The notes under the pieces are model-generated. The model saw only the letters and a program-made list of their open reading frames with translations, did not search any database and was not told the origin of the DNA. The position numbers and the translations under genes were made by a program. Source: Cryptomeria japonica (lineage: Eukaryota; Streptophyta; Pinopsida; Cupressales; Cupressaceae). From it: DNA of 60,000 nucleotides. This document shows positions 12,151 through 23,810 of this stretch, one piece after another. The number at the start of each line of letters is the position of its first letter. The stretch's first letter is position 1. The DNA lies in the NCBI RefSeq assembly GCF_030272615.1, contig NC_081407.1, forward strand, positions 441,531,213-441,591,212, given 5' to 3'.

Positions 12151-12741
12151 ATACCTAGGAGTCTTCTGACTTACTATTCCTCTTCCCTATTTTTCAGTTA
12201 CTATAAAATTCTCTGATACTACCAGAGTAACTGGCTCAACACTCTATTCTGGTAAAGGTGCTACCAGTTCAGATATAATCATTTCCACTATCGGTTCCTT
12301 CTCATAAACTCTGATTTGACTTTTGTTCAGCTCATCTACTTTGACATTAGCACTATCCACAATTCTCTGCAATCTCTTGTTATAACATCTTTATGATTTT
12401 CTTTTATTAGAATAACCAAGAAATATGCCTTCATCACATATAGGATCAAATTTACCAATAATATCATTTCTCCTGATATAACATTTACTACCAAAAATTC
12501 TGAAACACTTAACTGTAGGTGTATTGCCAAACCATAATTCATAAGGTGTCTTACCGGTTTCTCCTTTGATATGTACTCTATTGAATGTATAAACCGTCGT
12601 GCTTACTACTTCTCTCTAGTAGATATGAGGTAGACTAGCTTCCATCATCATTTTTCTAGAAACATCCAAGATAGTTATGTTCTTCCTTTCCACAACTCCA
12701 TTATGCTGAGGTGTCTGGGGAGCAGAAAATTGTCTTCTTAT
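12151..12741 (-). pseudogene. element B integrase C-terminal part and linker
   Basis: The minus strand encodes the end of the integrase core and the post-integrase region: RRQFSAPQTPQHNGV at the junction, then WREVVSTTVYTF-like, ELWFGNTPTV-like and GIFLGYSNKRKS-like phrases typical of plant copia. 12151-12335 is the variable linker to RT. The gene is cut at about 12741/12742 by the organelle-derived insert and continues at 13689. Confidence 0.82.
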
Positions 12742-13030
12742 GTGGAACGTCAGGGATGGTCTGCTAGTGTCCTCGTCGGTGATGGAGGCCTAGATTAGAG
12801 GATTTTGTCGGTGGTCTCCAGGCCCTTACAATGTATAGGGTAGGAACCCATCCCCATTCTAGAGTAGGGGGGCCCCTATGGGGGTGGGATTACCGGTCCG
12901 TCTCGCGGGCGAGCCAGAAATTGGTCTTTATCTCGATGAAGTAGTTTTAGTTGAATAACCAATTGATTCCCTGGCAACAAATAGTAGGGGTTGCTCGAGT
13001 TAAAGCTTCAGTAGCAAAGGCAGAGCCAGG

Positions 13031-13162
13031 GAACCTGTATTAGGTTATTTACATAGAGGGATGGAAAAAATTGCTGAGAACCGAACAATTGTTCAATATC
13101 TCCCCTATGTAACACGATGGGATTATTTGGCTACTATGTTCACAGAGGTGATAACGGTTAAC
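13031..13162 (+). pseudogene. ndhH: plastid ndhH fragment (44 codons)
   Basis: Forty-four uninterrupted codons match an N-terminal part of plastid NAD(P)H dehydrogenase subunit [13 protein letters not shown], then [18 protein letters not shown], ending ITVN. The match starts abruptly at GAACCTGTA and stops at GTTAAC, so this is a fragment with no start, end or promoter. The gene normally encodes a subunit of the thylakoid NDH complex near 390 residues long. The open frame and close match suggest a fairly recent or slowly diverging transfer relative to the surrounding retroelement decay. Confidence 0.88.
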
Positions 13163-13200
13163 AATTATTTGGGGCACGCTCTACCACTGAGCTAATAGCC
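13163..13200 (-). pseudogene. trnI-GAU: fragment of plastid-type trnI-GAU 5' exon
   Basis: On the minus strand reads GGCTATTAGCTCAGTGGTAG followed by AGCGTGCCCC, the 5' half (acceptor strand, D arm, start of anticodon arm) of the plastid isoleucine tRNA with one or two changes. There is no 3' half, so it is not a functional tRNA. It abuts the ndhH piece in opposite orientation. Confidence 0.7.
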
Positions 13201-13688
13201 TAGTAGGCCTCCCCAATAGTAGGGGATGCCTGCCAAAAGAAAAAGAAATCCTCTTGCTCGCTTGCCTTTTTTGAGACCTTATTTGTGTGTGTGTGTTTTT
13301 TTTCTTCCTTCTTTATTAATGAATGAAAAGGTGGCCTAACAAGCTAGACTGTAATGGCTATCCTGAACCGGGGGTGATGCTATCCTGAACCAGGTAGTTG
13401 GAGATGGGCTAGACCAATGAGAAAGAAGTTCAGAGCCATCCAAAGTTTTCAGTGACCGGAAGACTACAATCTGCCAAATTATTCCATGAATTAATTAATT
13501 AATTAACTTGCTAGAATAAGCTAGTCTCGCCCCCCTAGTAAAATCAGCTTGCTAGAGTAACTAAAATTCTAGAATCATCCTGGGTGAACCTTTTATCCTT
13601 GGCCACCGATCCTTGGCTACTGATCTTTCCTTGTTTTAGTGTGAGTTTTAGTGTGAGTGATGGGCTTAAGGCTACTTACGGGCTTAAG

Positions 13689-14160
13689 ACCATGCTTCTC
13701 ACAAAATTTATTAAACTCACCGGATGTGAATTCTCCACCATGCTCTGACCTCAAACATTTAATCTTCAATCCTATCTCAGTTTCCAATTTATCCTTAAAG
13801 ATCTTAAACTTCTCAAGTACTTCAGATTTTTCTTTTAGAAAAGTAACCCACATCATTCTAGAATAATCATCAATGATTAGCATGAAACATCTATCACCTT
13901 GAAAACTTTTAACTCTAGCAGGGCCACACAAATAAGTATGAATAAGATCAAGAACATCATTTGATTTATCTTGTATACTCCTAAAAGAGGTTCTGACTTG
14001 TTTACCCATTTGACATTCTTTACATATCAGATTATAGGGCTTCATAATCTTAGGTATATCCCTAAATGCCTTAGTTGAACTGATCTTCACAATGCAATCA
14101 AAATTCACATGGCATGACCTTTTATGCCATAGCCAACTCTCATCAATCTATGTTATCAAA
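13689..14160 (-). pseudogene. element B integrase N-terminal and core part
   Basis: The minus strand shows the HHCC zinc finger (LWHKRSCH, then CKECQMGKQ) and the core. The first catalytic Asp of the DDE triad, normally in HTDLCG, reads HTYLCG. The second, normally RSDQGGEF, reads RSEHGGEF. DDYSRMMWVTFL is intact. The core is cut at about 13689 by the organelle-derived insert. Upstream, 14161-14204 links to protease with a stop. Confidence 0.88.
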
Positions 14161-14204
14161 CATGTTTTCTCACCAAAGTTCAAATGAAATATATTACCTT
14201 TTGT

Positions 14205-14495
14205 CTATGTACCGGTTGCAATCTCCAAACTAGATCTGTTAATGATTTTGTATTTTCCATTCTTGAACTGTAATTGAAATCCCTTATCTACCAATTGTCC
14301 TACACTCAAAAGATTATGCCTTAAACCTTCAACATAATAAACATTGTCAGTATTGTTCTTACCATCCAATGATATAGTTCCTTTTCCTTTGATCATACAT
14401 GCTTTGTCATCTCCAAATCTAACTAGACCACCATTAAATTTTAGCATAGACAAAAACTTCCCTTTATCTCTAGTCATATGATGTGAACAACCACT
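14205..14495 (-). pseudogene. element B protease, truncated by element C
   Basis: The minus-strand frame carries the flanks of the copia aspartic protease: SGCSHHMTRDKGKF, GKGTISLDGKNNTDNVYYVEG and LRHNLLSVGQL. The catalytic Asp lies on the far side of element C, where B resumes at 36107 with WVIDN. Element C therefore entered between the codons of the active-site DSG motif. The first residues of the frame beyond 14496 belong to the LTR of C. Confidence 0.85.
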
Positions 14496-14671
14496 TGTTG
14501 GCATTTTGATGATGTTTTGATTGTCATTGATGGACACACACTTTCTTGATGATGGACACACACTTCCTTGATGTATGAGTTATGCTCAACCAGTAATTGT
14601 TCTAACCGGTATTGTGTATTATTGAATGTATAGTCTTTAGACTATTGGTATTTTGCAAAAGACGTTTACCA
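14496..14671 (+). repeat. element C 5' LTR, first piece
   Basis: The first 176 bp of the LTR, matching 34883 onwards. It includes tandem copies of ATGGACACACACTTTCTTGA (two here, three in the 3' copy). It ends with TACCA at 14667-14671, which is the target duplication of element D. Confidence 0.92.
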
Positions 14672-15737
14672 TGTTAGGTCCCAGAGACAACTGAGAGGGG
14701 GGGGTGAATCAGTTGTCAAATAATTTCAAACCAAAAACAACTTAACCAACCTTAATTTTTAATATCGATAAACCAAACTTTATGTCGGTAGACAGTTTAT
14801 CAGTTAATTGCAGTACCAGTAAAGATTAATGCATGAAACAGAAAGACAATAACATCCACAACACATAACACCAATGTTTGTACGTGGAAACCCTGTAAGG
14901 GGAAAAACCACGGTGGGAAACTTTACCCACAATCAGATGATACTACTACAGATAGTATGTGTATACAAATGGGGTCTACACATGCAGAAAGGCCAAGCAC
15001 CTAGAGCTCACTGCTCAAACACAAATAGGAGTCACACTGACTACAATTGGATGGTTAAATCCAATAATGATGTACTGCTCAAAATAGCATCTTCATATGT
15101 TGGATTCAGTATTAGTGTAGTTCTGATAGCCTTCAAAAAAAACCTTTCTTCACCTTTAAATGATGTTTGCATGTATAGCTCTTCTTATTATCGCATATAC
15201 CTTCTTACAATTCCTTTTCCCAATTGCATACCGATCTTACAAGTAAGATCTTACATATATATCATAACCTAAGACCATTTTTAGTAGGTCGACTCTAAAT
15301 GATATTACAATAAAATCAATTACAAGTAAATCAATAAGCGATGCAATATTTGATTCAACATGTTGGCTTAATGCATTTACAACAATAATAAATCATCTCC
15401 AAAGTGTGTCGTGCTGATCTGGAATAGATAAGCCTATCGGTGCTTATTCTAGACCTATTTTCTAGTAACAACAAATATGCAAATACGAATATACCAATGA
15501 ACAAATCTCCAAGAAAAAGTGTCCAAATGATGTCTTCAACATAACCAAGTGTTTTCCATGTTATTCCAAGTGTTGGTGAACATTATATCCTACCAGTGAA
15601 CTAAATACCAGTGACTATGCATAAGTAACTTGCTTGTCGGTGAACATTGCCAATTCTCCAAAGTGCCAGAGTTGATAAGTATTAATAGGTGTTGACATCA
15701 ATGACAAAACCATATCAACATAGCCAAAATACCAACA
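14672..15737 (-). repeat. element D 3' LTR (left copy)
   Basis: 1,066 bp, TGTTAGGTCCCAG to ATACCAACA. It has a G tract near 14697-14705 and the shared block (plus-strand GGGGAAAAACCACGGTGGG at 14899-14917, preceded by TACGTGGAAACCC). It matches 27641-28687, with a small deletion near 28555 in the right copy. Confidence 0.93.
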
Positions 15738-15751
15738 ATCTCCCCCTTTGG
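15738..15751 (-). promoter_or_regulatory. element D polypurine tract
   Basis: Minus strand reads CCAAAGGGGGAGAT, adjoining the LTR. Confidence 0.9.
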
Positions 15752-16104
15752 CATTGATGGCAACACAAGATGGAAAAACCATCAAAGTGCCAAAACAGGA
15801 ATGCCAAATACCAAAAAACTAACAATCTCCCAAAAAAGATCATAACCAGAAATCAAAAATATCATCTCACTCCAAAGTAATAATCTCTCCCGTATGAATA
15901 ATATGCGTTATCCATGTGTTTTTCCATATCAATCTCTCCCCCTTTGACATCAAATACCAAAGTTAGTACAAAACCAAGTTTAAATACAAAATACCAACCA
16001 ATTCAGTATACTACCTACCCTCCCTTAGAAGTAGCTCTCATCATCAAAATTGGAATAAAAGATTTTTCTGTTAATTCTGTCAATTGGTGACAAACATCAA
16101 CTAT
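15752..16104 (-). other. element D 3' internal non-coding stretch
   Basis: Between the RNase H stop and the polypurine tract. No gene seen. CTCCCCCTTTGACATCAAAT near 15935 echoes the polypurine tract, as in B and E. Confidence 0.55.
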
Positions 16105-16690
16105 CTAAGTCTCTACTGGTGGGGGTATGACCACAAGCTGATCTCTGAGATATTCAAAAGTCTCCTTAGGCAAAGGCTTAGTGAAAATATCTGCAATATG
16201 CTCTTTAGTATTCACATAAATCAGTTTTACTTCTTTTGCTTCAACATTCTCTTTTAGAAAATTTAATTTAATAGAAACATGTTTAGTTTTGGAATGTAGT
16301 ACTGGATTCTTAGATATATAAATTGTTGTAGTGTTATCACAATAGATAATTATAGGTTCCTTGCATTTGATCTTTATGTCCTTCAATATTTTCTTCAGCC
16401 ATAATACCTATGTACAGTTAGTTCTTGCTACAACATATTCTGATTCTGTTGTTGATAAAGATATGCAACTTTGTTTCTTACTCAACCAAGAAATTAATCT
16501 ACTTCTAAGAAAAAATTCTCTACCGGTGGTTCTTTTTCTATCATCCACATCTCCTGCCCAATTTGCATCTGTGTATGCACATAGTTTGAAGTTTTCATCT
16601 CTAGGATACCGTAAGTCAAGATTTGTAGTGCCTTGTAAGTACCAGAAAATCCTTTTTACTACTGATTCATGATTTTCTCTAGGATTACTC
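16105..16690 (-). pseudogene. element D RNase H
   Basis: The frame 16105-16386 gives the C-terminal half (IIIYCDNTTTIYISKNPVLH, KHVSIKLNFLKE, HIADIFTKPLPKETFEYLR). 16387-16690 holds the N-terminal half with frame damage, recognisable as CAYTDANW-, GDVDDRK- and SWLSKKQ-like pieces. In an active element this domain removes the RNA template after reverse transcription. Confidence 0.85.
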
Positions 16691-17739
16691 TAAAATCATG
16701 AAACAATACATACTGCATTCATAATATTAGGTCTTGTTTGTGTCAAATACAGTAGGCCTCCTATCATAGATTTGTACCTAGTCAGATTAACAGGTGTAGA
16801 TTCATCCCTTAGTGATATTTTGTCATTTGTAGTCATAGGTGTGCTTACCGGTTTAGAGTTTTCCATTCCAAATTTCTTTAGTAACTCCTTCAAGTATTTG
16901 GATTGACTCAAGAATATACCTTTATCAGTCTATGAAATCTGCAATCCTAAATTTTTTTTTATCTCTCCAATCATAGACGTTTCAAATTCTTGTTGCATTT
17001 CAATAGAAAAGTCATTACATAATTCATCTTCTCCTCTAAAGATTATTTCATCAACAAAAAATTCTATAACCAAGATGTCATCATTAGTCACTTTATAGTA
17101 TAAGTTGCTGTGACCATTACCTTTAGAAAAACCAATCTTCAAAAGATATTTATCCAATCTAGCATACCAAGCTTTTGGAGCTTGCTTCAACCCATACGAA
17201 GCTTTCCTTAACCTACAAACCATATCTTTGTTATCTGTCAAAGAAAATCCATCAGGTTGCTCAATGTAAACTTCTTCTTCAAGATCTCCATTCAGAAATG
17301 CACATTTAATATCCATTTGATATACTTTGTAGTTCTTGTGTGCTGCAAAAGCCAAGAATAATTTGACTGCCTCAATTCTAGCTACCAATGCAAAGGTTTC
17401 ATTATAATCAATTCCTTCTTTATGAGAATATCCCTTGCACACTAGTCTTGCTTTGTTTCTGATTACCTTACCATCTTCATTAAGTTTGTTTCTAAATACC
17501 CATTTTGTTCCAATTACATTTTTGTCTTTAGGTCGGGGAACTAATGTCCATGTGTTGTTCTTCTCAATTTGTTCTAGTTCCTCTTCCATAGCTTTAATCC
17601 AGTGCTTATCTTCACATGCCTCATTAATTGACGATGGTTCAATTTGAGAAATAAGACATACCTCTTCATTTTCCAGTCTTCCTCTTGTCATAACTCCTTG
17701 ATACTTGTTCCCAATTATCTGATTTTCAAAGCAATTCAA
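16691..17739 (-). pseudogene. element D reverse transcriptase
   Basis: Minus strand, in order: [20 protein letters not shown]-type start, [59 protein letters not shown], then [10 protein letters not shown], where the second catalytic Asp is Glu. The thumb and connection continue at 16696-16911 ([36 protein letters not shown]) after a stop near 16930. The copy is closely related to B's RT and is inactive. Confidence 0.9.
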
Positions 17740-18880
17740 TCTTACATACCACGGTGTCTTTGTTTGTTGTTATTCCTCAGTTATAGTGGAATTTTCAGAT
17801 GATACTGGTGTAACTAGATCTTCATTCTATACTAGTGGATTCAATGTAGGTTCATTTGTCAGTATTTCTATTGCTAGTTCAGAGTCTATATACCTTGAGG
17901 TTCCTCTAAACTGTTCATCAATCTTCACATTTGTACTCTCAACAATTTTTTGCAATCTCTTCTTAAAACATCTATATGCCTTTCTCTTAGATGAATAACC
18001 AAGAAATATTCCTTCATCACTTCTAGGATCAAATTTGCCAATATACTCATCTCTTCTAATATAGCATTTACTTCCAAATATTCTGAAATATTTAAGAGTA
18101 GGAGTAATACCAAACCATAGTTCATGAGGGATCTTACCGGTTTCACCCTTGATGTGAACTTTGTTGAATGTATAGATGTTGTGCTTACTGCCTCTCTCCA
18201 ATATACATGTGGTAGATTTGCTTCTGATAACATACTTCTAGCTGCATCCAAGATAGTTTTGTTTTTCCTTTCTACAACTCCATTTTGATGTGGTGTCTAG
18301 GGTGCTGATAACTGTCTTCTAATTCCATTCACTTCATAGTATGCATTAAATTCCTTAGATGTAAATTCACCTCCTTGATCTGATCTTAGACATTTGATTT
18401 TCTTGTCGGTTTCATTTTCTACCATCACCTTGAATAGTTTAAACTTCCCAAGTGCTTTTGATTTTTCTCTGAGAAAAGTAACCCAACACATTCTAGAATA
18501 GTCATCAATGATTAGCATGAAATATCTATCACCTTGTAAGCTTTTAGTTCTAGCTAGACCACATAAATCAGTGTGAATTAAGTCAAGAGCATTATTGGAT
18601 TTTTCTAGAATACTTTTAAAAGATGCTCTAACTTGTTTTCCAAATTGGCATTCCTTACATACTGGATTGTGAGGTTTGACAATCTCAGGAAAATCTCTAA
18701 CTGCCTTAGTAGTACTGATTTTCACAATGCAATCAAAATTTACATGACAGAGTCTCTTATGCCACAACCAACTTTCATCAATATGTGCAATCAAGCATGT
18801 CTTTTCATTGTTATTCAAAGGAAAGATGTTACCTCTAGTTTGATTACCAGTTGCAATTTCCAAACTAGTTCTGTTCATAA
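17740..18880 (-). pseudogene. element D integrase
   Basis: The zinc finger is present (LWHKRLCH, CKECQFGKQ). The catalytic motifs HTDLCG, DDYSR, RSDQGGEF and NGVVERKN are all readable, so the DDE acids are kept, although a stop (TAG) follows RRQLSAP near 18298 and the frame shifts near 18200. The post-core region has KIPHELWFGITPTLKYFRIFG and GIFLGYSSKRKAYRCF. It would join retroelement cDNA to the chromosome. Confidence 0.9.
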
Positions 18881-18905
18881 TTTTGCATTTTCCATTCTTG
18901 AATTG

Positions 18906-19454
18906 TCACTGAAATCCTTTTTCAACTAATTGACAAACACTCAAAAGATTGTGCTTTAAACCTTCTACATAGTAAACATTGTCAATATTATGCTTACCAT
19001 CAAGAGATATAGTACCTTTTCCTTTGATCAAACAAGCTTTATCATCTCCAAATCTTACTAGACCTCCATTATATTCTTGAAAGGTCAAGAATTTACCTTT
19101 ATCACCAGTCATATGATGTGGACATCCTGAATCAATGATCCATTCATCCTTAAGTTCAACTTTAGCTGCCAGGGCTTGCTCTACCAGTTGAACAGTAGGT
19201 GTCTGTTGATATTCTGTTATAGCAACAAAAACCCATCCATTGTCTATCGGATCCTCATCAAAATCATCAGTGACTCCTTCATCGGCAAGATAACAAGAAT
19301 TATCTTTATTCTTCTTAAATTTGTATCTCTGATATTCAGGGTTAGGTTTGTATGTTCTTCTAGTTTCTTCTCTTTTTCTAGCATGTCTATCAGGGCATCT
19401 TGAAGCCATATGACCAATCTTATTATAGTTAAAACATTTAAAGGGTGCTTTACC
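18906..19454 (-). pseudogene. element D gag C-terminus and protease
   Basis: The minus strand encodes a CCHC knuckle with its second Cys changed to Tyr (CFNYNKIGHMASRC), an acidic spacer, then the protease with DSGCPHHMTGDKGKF, GKGTISLDGKHNIDNVYYVEG and LKHNLLSVCQLVEKGF. A stop separates it from integrase near 18905. Element E is inserted just upstream of the knuckle; gag continues at 26784. Confidence 0.9.
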
Positions 19455-20969
19455 TGACAAATCAATGATGAAAAGTGAGTACCAAACCGGTACTGAGAGG
19501 GGGGGGTGAATTAGAACAGGCACAAACAAAAAACTTCTCCTGAATCGGTTTGATTATAGATTGTAAACTACTTGCAATCCCTAACACCGGTCCAAACCAG
19601 ACTACTACCAGTTAAACACAGTGCAACTATGAAAGACATGAACTGATCAATCTTCTTAGCTTTCCACACAACCTACTTCCTCATTTCCACTTTGTCCTTA
19701 TGCATAAACAGATAATCTATCATCAGAAATATAATAACTTGCTAGATCAACATGATTCACTGCTTGACAGAAAATAACAAAGAATCGCATGAAAAATACA
19801 TCACATATGACACACATATTTTTCACATGGAAACCCAACTGGGAAAAACCACGGTGGGGATGAATACCCACAAGCTGTTTTGAACTCTTTAGAAGTCCGC
19901 TCTATTAGAAGCCTAGTCCGGTTAAAGACTGTTACAACAGGTTCTGTTAGGAATCGAACCTGTTAGGGATCACTCGGTTAAGGGATGGCTAGAATACCCG
20001 GTTAAGGGTTAAACCCCATTAGAGGTTACCTTGTTAAAAGATTTTATGAACTCAATGGCTTTGAGTCACCCTGTTAAAGGATTTATAGCAAGTTGGTTAA
20101 AGCTACCTGGTTAAGGGATTTTCCAACTATTGAATTAGTTAAAGATCAACAGGTATTACACTAATCTAGTAATAGCACTCAATGCCAATGTAGATCCGCT
20201 TTAGTTCCTTCCTTCTGTAAACACACTATGCAGGTATCAATCCTCTTATCTAGTCTGGCAAGAATCACATATCTTTGCACTTAGATACACACACAACATT
20301 TTCCAACAACCTCAACATGAAACACAACATCGACCTTATAAAACATAGATAGGTTGGCAGCATAAACCCTAAACCCTAAATACTTAGGTTCAGTAATTGA
20401 TTGGATCAATCCTGACTATTGAGTACTTTGCATTTGAATACAATGGTCTTGAATAGATCTCAAGACATTCTCCATCGTTCGTTCTTCACCGCTTCATGGA
20501 GGCGATAACCCATCATGTGTTCTCCACCATTTGCAAAGACTTTGCACATTCCCAAGGTAGGTAGGATCAGTCTCCTTCATGCAAGATTTTTCACATGCAC
20601 AAGGCTGACGTGGCAACATAATCTGATCTCCATGACAATGCTAACTCATCACACAATATCATCGGTTGAATCACATAGGCTTGGAGCACTTCAATCGGAA
20701 ACCCTGAAGCTAAGACTACCAACCGATAGTCCTACCACATTCTATACCAGTTCTCATTCTGACATATCGGTTCCAGTTCACAACATCATACCAGTTCACT
20801 TGGACAAGCATATCGCTTCACTTATTGCACATATACCAGTTTACACCACCATACCGGTTCTCTTTGCCAGTTGCTTAACTTCAATATACCAGTTCACTTC
20901 TTAGCATATTGACATCAATGACAACATATAGTATCATCATGTCATCATACTCTTGCACATATGCCAATA
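19455..20969 (-). repeat. element E 3' LTR (left copy)
   Basis: Starts TGACAAATCAATGATG; the end reads CCAATA where the right copy has CCAACA. It holds the shared block (GGGAAAAACCACGGTGGGGA near 19840-19860) and a series of degenerate GGTTAAGGGAT/TGTTAAAGGATT phrases (about 19915-20120). A telomere-like CCCTAAACCCTAAA lies near 20368. The G tract is near 19500. Confidence 0.93.
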
Positions 20970-20983
20970 ATCCCCCCCTTTGG
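20970..20983 (-). promoter_or_regulatory. element E polypurine tract
   Basis: Minus strand reads CAAAGGGGGGGAT, next to the left LTR, with one more G than in the other elements. 20984-21211 is non-coding and includes a second CTTCTCCCCCTTTGACA phrase near 21062. Confidence 0.88.
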
Positions 20984-21211
20984 CATTGATGGCAATATAC
21001 AAAGATATCACTCAGCATCACATCTTCTCCCTATTGTTGCAGATATCTTCCCCGCTTGACATCTTCTCCCCCTTTGACAACAATGCCAAAGTGGAGGCAC
21101 AAGCTTCCCTATTCCACTATGTTGCTCCTCTTGAGGAGTAGCATCCTTCAACACATCAATCCTGAAAAAGATTGGACATTGCAATATCTGACTGATCTAG
21201 AGCACATACTT

Positions 21212-22744
21212 TTAGTTCACCTCTTGAAGGGGTAGCACCCCTAATTCACCTCTCAAATAGGTAAATGAAGCCTTTGGTAGAGGCTTGGTGATCATATCTG
21301 CTAACTGCTCCTTACTAGAAACATGTTCCAATACAACCTCTTTGTTTTGAACCTTTTCCCTTAAGAAATGATACTTGAGTTCAAAGTGCTTGGTTCTAGC
21401 TTGTAAAACCAGATTGTTGGATATGTTAATTGCACTTGTATTGTCACAGAATATACTTATCGGTTCAGATACAGGAACTTTGAAGCCATTCAATGCATGC
21501 TTCATCCAAATAGTGTAGGTATAGTTCATAAAAGCTGCAACATACTCCACTTCTGCTATAAACTGAGAGATACAGCTCTACTTTTTACTCATCCATGAGA
21601 CTAGTCTACCACCAAGAAAGAATGCACCACCGGTTATGCTCTTTTGGTCATCTACATTACCAACCCAATCAGCATCTATGAACACTTTCAGGTTGAACTC
21701 ATTATTGTATGGATACCATAACCCATAGTCAATTGTTCCTTTCACATATCTAAGAATCCGCTTGACTGCTACCAAGTGGGATTCTCTTGGGCTTTGCTGA
21801 AATCGAGCGGTAATAACCACTGCATGTGCAATGTCTGGTCTGCTATGCACTACATAATGTCACTTACCAATCATTGATCGGTATTCCTTCTCATTTACCA
21901 GTGCTGAGTCATCTTCTTTTGATAGTTTACAACTGGTCACCATTGGTGTACCAACCGGTTTACTGTCTTCCATGCCAAAGGTCTTCAACACCTCTTTGAC
22001 ATACTTGGACTGAGTAATAAAGATTCCATATTTCATTTGTTGATTCTGCAATCCAATGAAGAACTTAATCTCCCCTATGAGTGACATCTCAAATTCCTTC
22101 TTCATCTCATCTGCAAAATCATGACTCATCTTGTCATCTCCTCCAAAGATGATGTCATCAACAAATACTTTACAGATCAGAATCTGATCTCCTTATGATT
22201 TCAAGTAGCTATTGCTATCTTCACTTGTTCTTTCAAATCCAATCTTCACAAGATGGGAGTGCAAGTTTTCATACCATGCTCTCGGTGCCTACTTTAGTCC
22301 ATACAAGGCTTTATGTAGCCTACACCATGTCACTGTCTTCTGATAGGGCAAACCCATCCGGTTGCTCTATATACACCTCCTCTTCAAGTATTCCATTTAG
22401 GAATGCAAATTTTACATCCATTTGATATACCTTGAATCCTTTAAAAGTTGCATATGCAAGAAGCATATGAACTCCTTCCAATCTGGTTACTGGAGCAAAG
22501 GTTTCTCCATAGTCTTTTCCTTCTTCTTGAGCATACCCCTTACACACCAGTCTAGCTTTGTTTCTTATCACTGTCCCATCTTCATTTAGCTTATTTCTGA
22601 AAACCCATTTGGTACCAATGACATTTTTATGCTCTGATCTAGGTACCAAGGACCATGTACCATTCTTTTCTATCTGATCAAGTTCTTCTTCCATTTCCTT
22701 GATCCAATCTTCATCTTTATGTGCCTCTTTGAATGATTTAGGCT
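21212..22744 (-). pseudogene. element E reverse transcriptase and RNase H
   Basis: RT pieces: [61 protein letters not shown], the active-site box [10 protein letters not shown] (both Asp kept) and QSKYVKEVLKTFGMEDSKPV. RNase H: ADWVGNVDDQKSITGGAFF, SIFCDNTSAINISNN and ADMITKPLPKASFTYLRGEL, with stops at about 21577, 21855 and 22130-22320. The domain order is complete. Decay is mostly single stops rather than large deletions, in keeping with the youngest position. Confidence 0.92.
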
Positions 22745-23810
22745 CAAATTCAGAGATCATACATGAGTTTTCTCTGACCTTTCTTCTTGTAAGGATTCCT
22801 GCATCCTTGTCTCCTATGATTTGCTTTGGATCATGATTGAGTTTGACATACCTAGGTATGTTCTTAAAATATTCCTCTTGCTTTTCTTCTTCATCCTCAT
22901 CTTCATCAGCATCAGCATCCACTAATGTAGGAGCACAATTACTGGTAATGCTTTCAACAATTCTTTGAGTCCTATTGTTGAAACATTTGAGAGCTTTTCT
23001 CTTAGTGGAATACCCTAGGAATATTCCCTCATCACATTTAGCATCAAACTTGCTCTGATGTTCACTCCTCTTGATATAACATTTACTACCAAACACTCTA
23101 AAGTATCTTACCACTGGTGTCTTATCGGTCCAGTACTCATAAGGAGTCTTATCTTTTCCTTTCTTGATGAGTACTCGGTTCATTGTGTAGACTATAGTGC
23201 TTACCACTTCTCTCCAAAAGGTGTGAGCAACTTTTCCTTGGATTAGCATAGTTCTAGCTGCTTCAACCACAGTCTGGTTGTTCCTCTTTGCTAAGCCATT
23301 CTATTGTGGAGACCGGGGGGTAGACAGTTGCCTCTTGATGCCATTCTCTTCACAATATTTGTTGAACTCACCAGAAGTGAATTCCCCTCCTTGATCAGTT
23401 CTAAGGCATTTGATTCTTCTACCACTTTCCTTTTCTACCAGTGCTCTAAAAGCTTTGAACTTTCTAAAGGCTTCAGACTTGTCCTTCAAGAATGTGACCC
23501 ACATCATTCTTGAGCATTCATCTGTAAGAATCATAAAATACCTATCTCCCTACACACTCCTAATCTTCATGGGACCACACAAATCAGTATGCACAAGATC
23601 AAGTAAATTGTCAACAATGAAAGATTTACTTTTGAAGGTTGAGGAAGACATTTTCCCCAGTTGACACTCTCTGCACAAAAGATTTTCTAGTTTTCTCAGC
23701 ACAGGTAATCCTCTAACTACCTTGGTCTTACTGGCCTTCACAATTTTATCAAAGTTTACATGGCAGAGTCTCCTATGCCATATCCAGCTATCATCAAACT
23801 TATCCATAAG
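22745..23810 (-). pseudogene. element E integrase
   Basis: Minus strand: zinc finger (IWHRRLCH, CRECQLGKM), HTDLCGPMK, RTDQGGEF and the C-terminal [16 protein letters not shown]. The catalytic Glu expected in NGxxER is Lys (NGLAKRNN), and there are TAG codons after RSPQ and after KIRSV. An unusual acidic run of Asp and Glu (about 22890-22920) lies in the variable region before the RT linker ([16 protein letters not shown]). Confidence 0.9.

Larger units (their letters stand above)
12742..13688. other. organelle-derived insertion (NUPT/NUMT-like patchwork) in element B
   Basis: About 947 bp with no similarity to copia interrupts integrase between the codons for HG and IRRQ. The base composition differs from the flanks: GC-rich patches such as GGGGGGCCCCTATGGGGG near 12867. 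It contains an exact-frame piece of plastid ndhH and a plastid trnI-like piece side by side. The rest (12742-13030 and 13201-13688) I could not identify; it holds a TGTGTG/T run near 13286 and a repeated phrase CCTTGGCYACYGATC near 13600-13625. The two plastid pieces are not neighbours in plastid genomes, so they were joined before or during insertion. A mitochondrial intermediate is possible. Confidence 0.8.

Noticed and set aside
13163-13200. Functional tRNA gene
   Set aside because: Only the 5' half is present; no anticodon stem 3' side, T arm or acceptor 3' strand follows.
20361-20385. Interstitial telomere
   Set aside because: Only about two TTTAGGG-type units, inside an LTR and present in both LTR copies.
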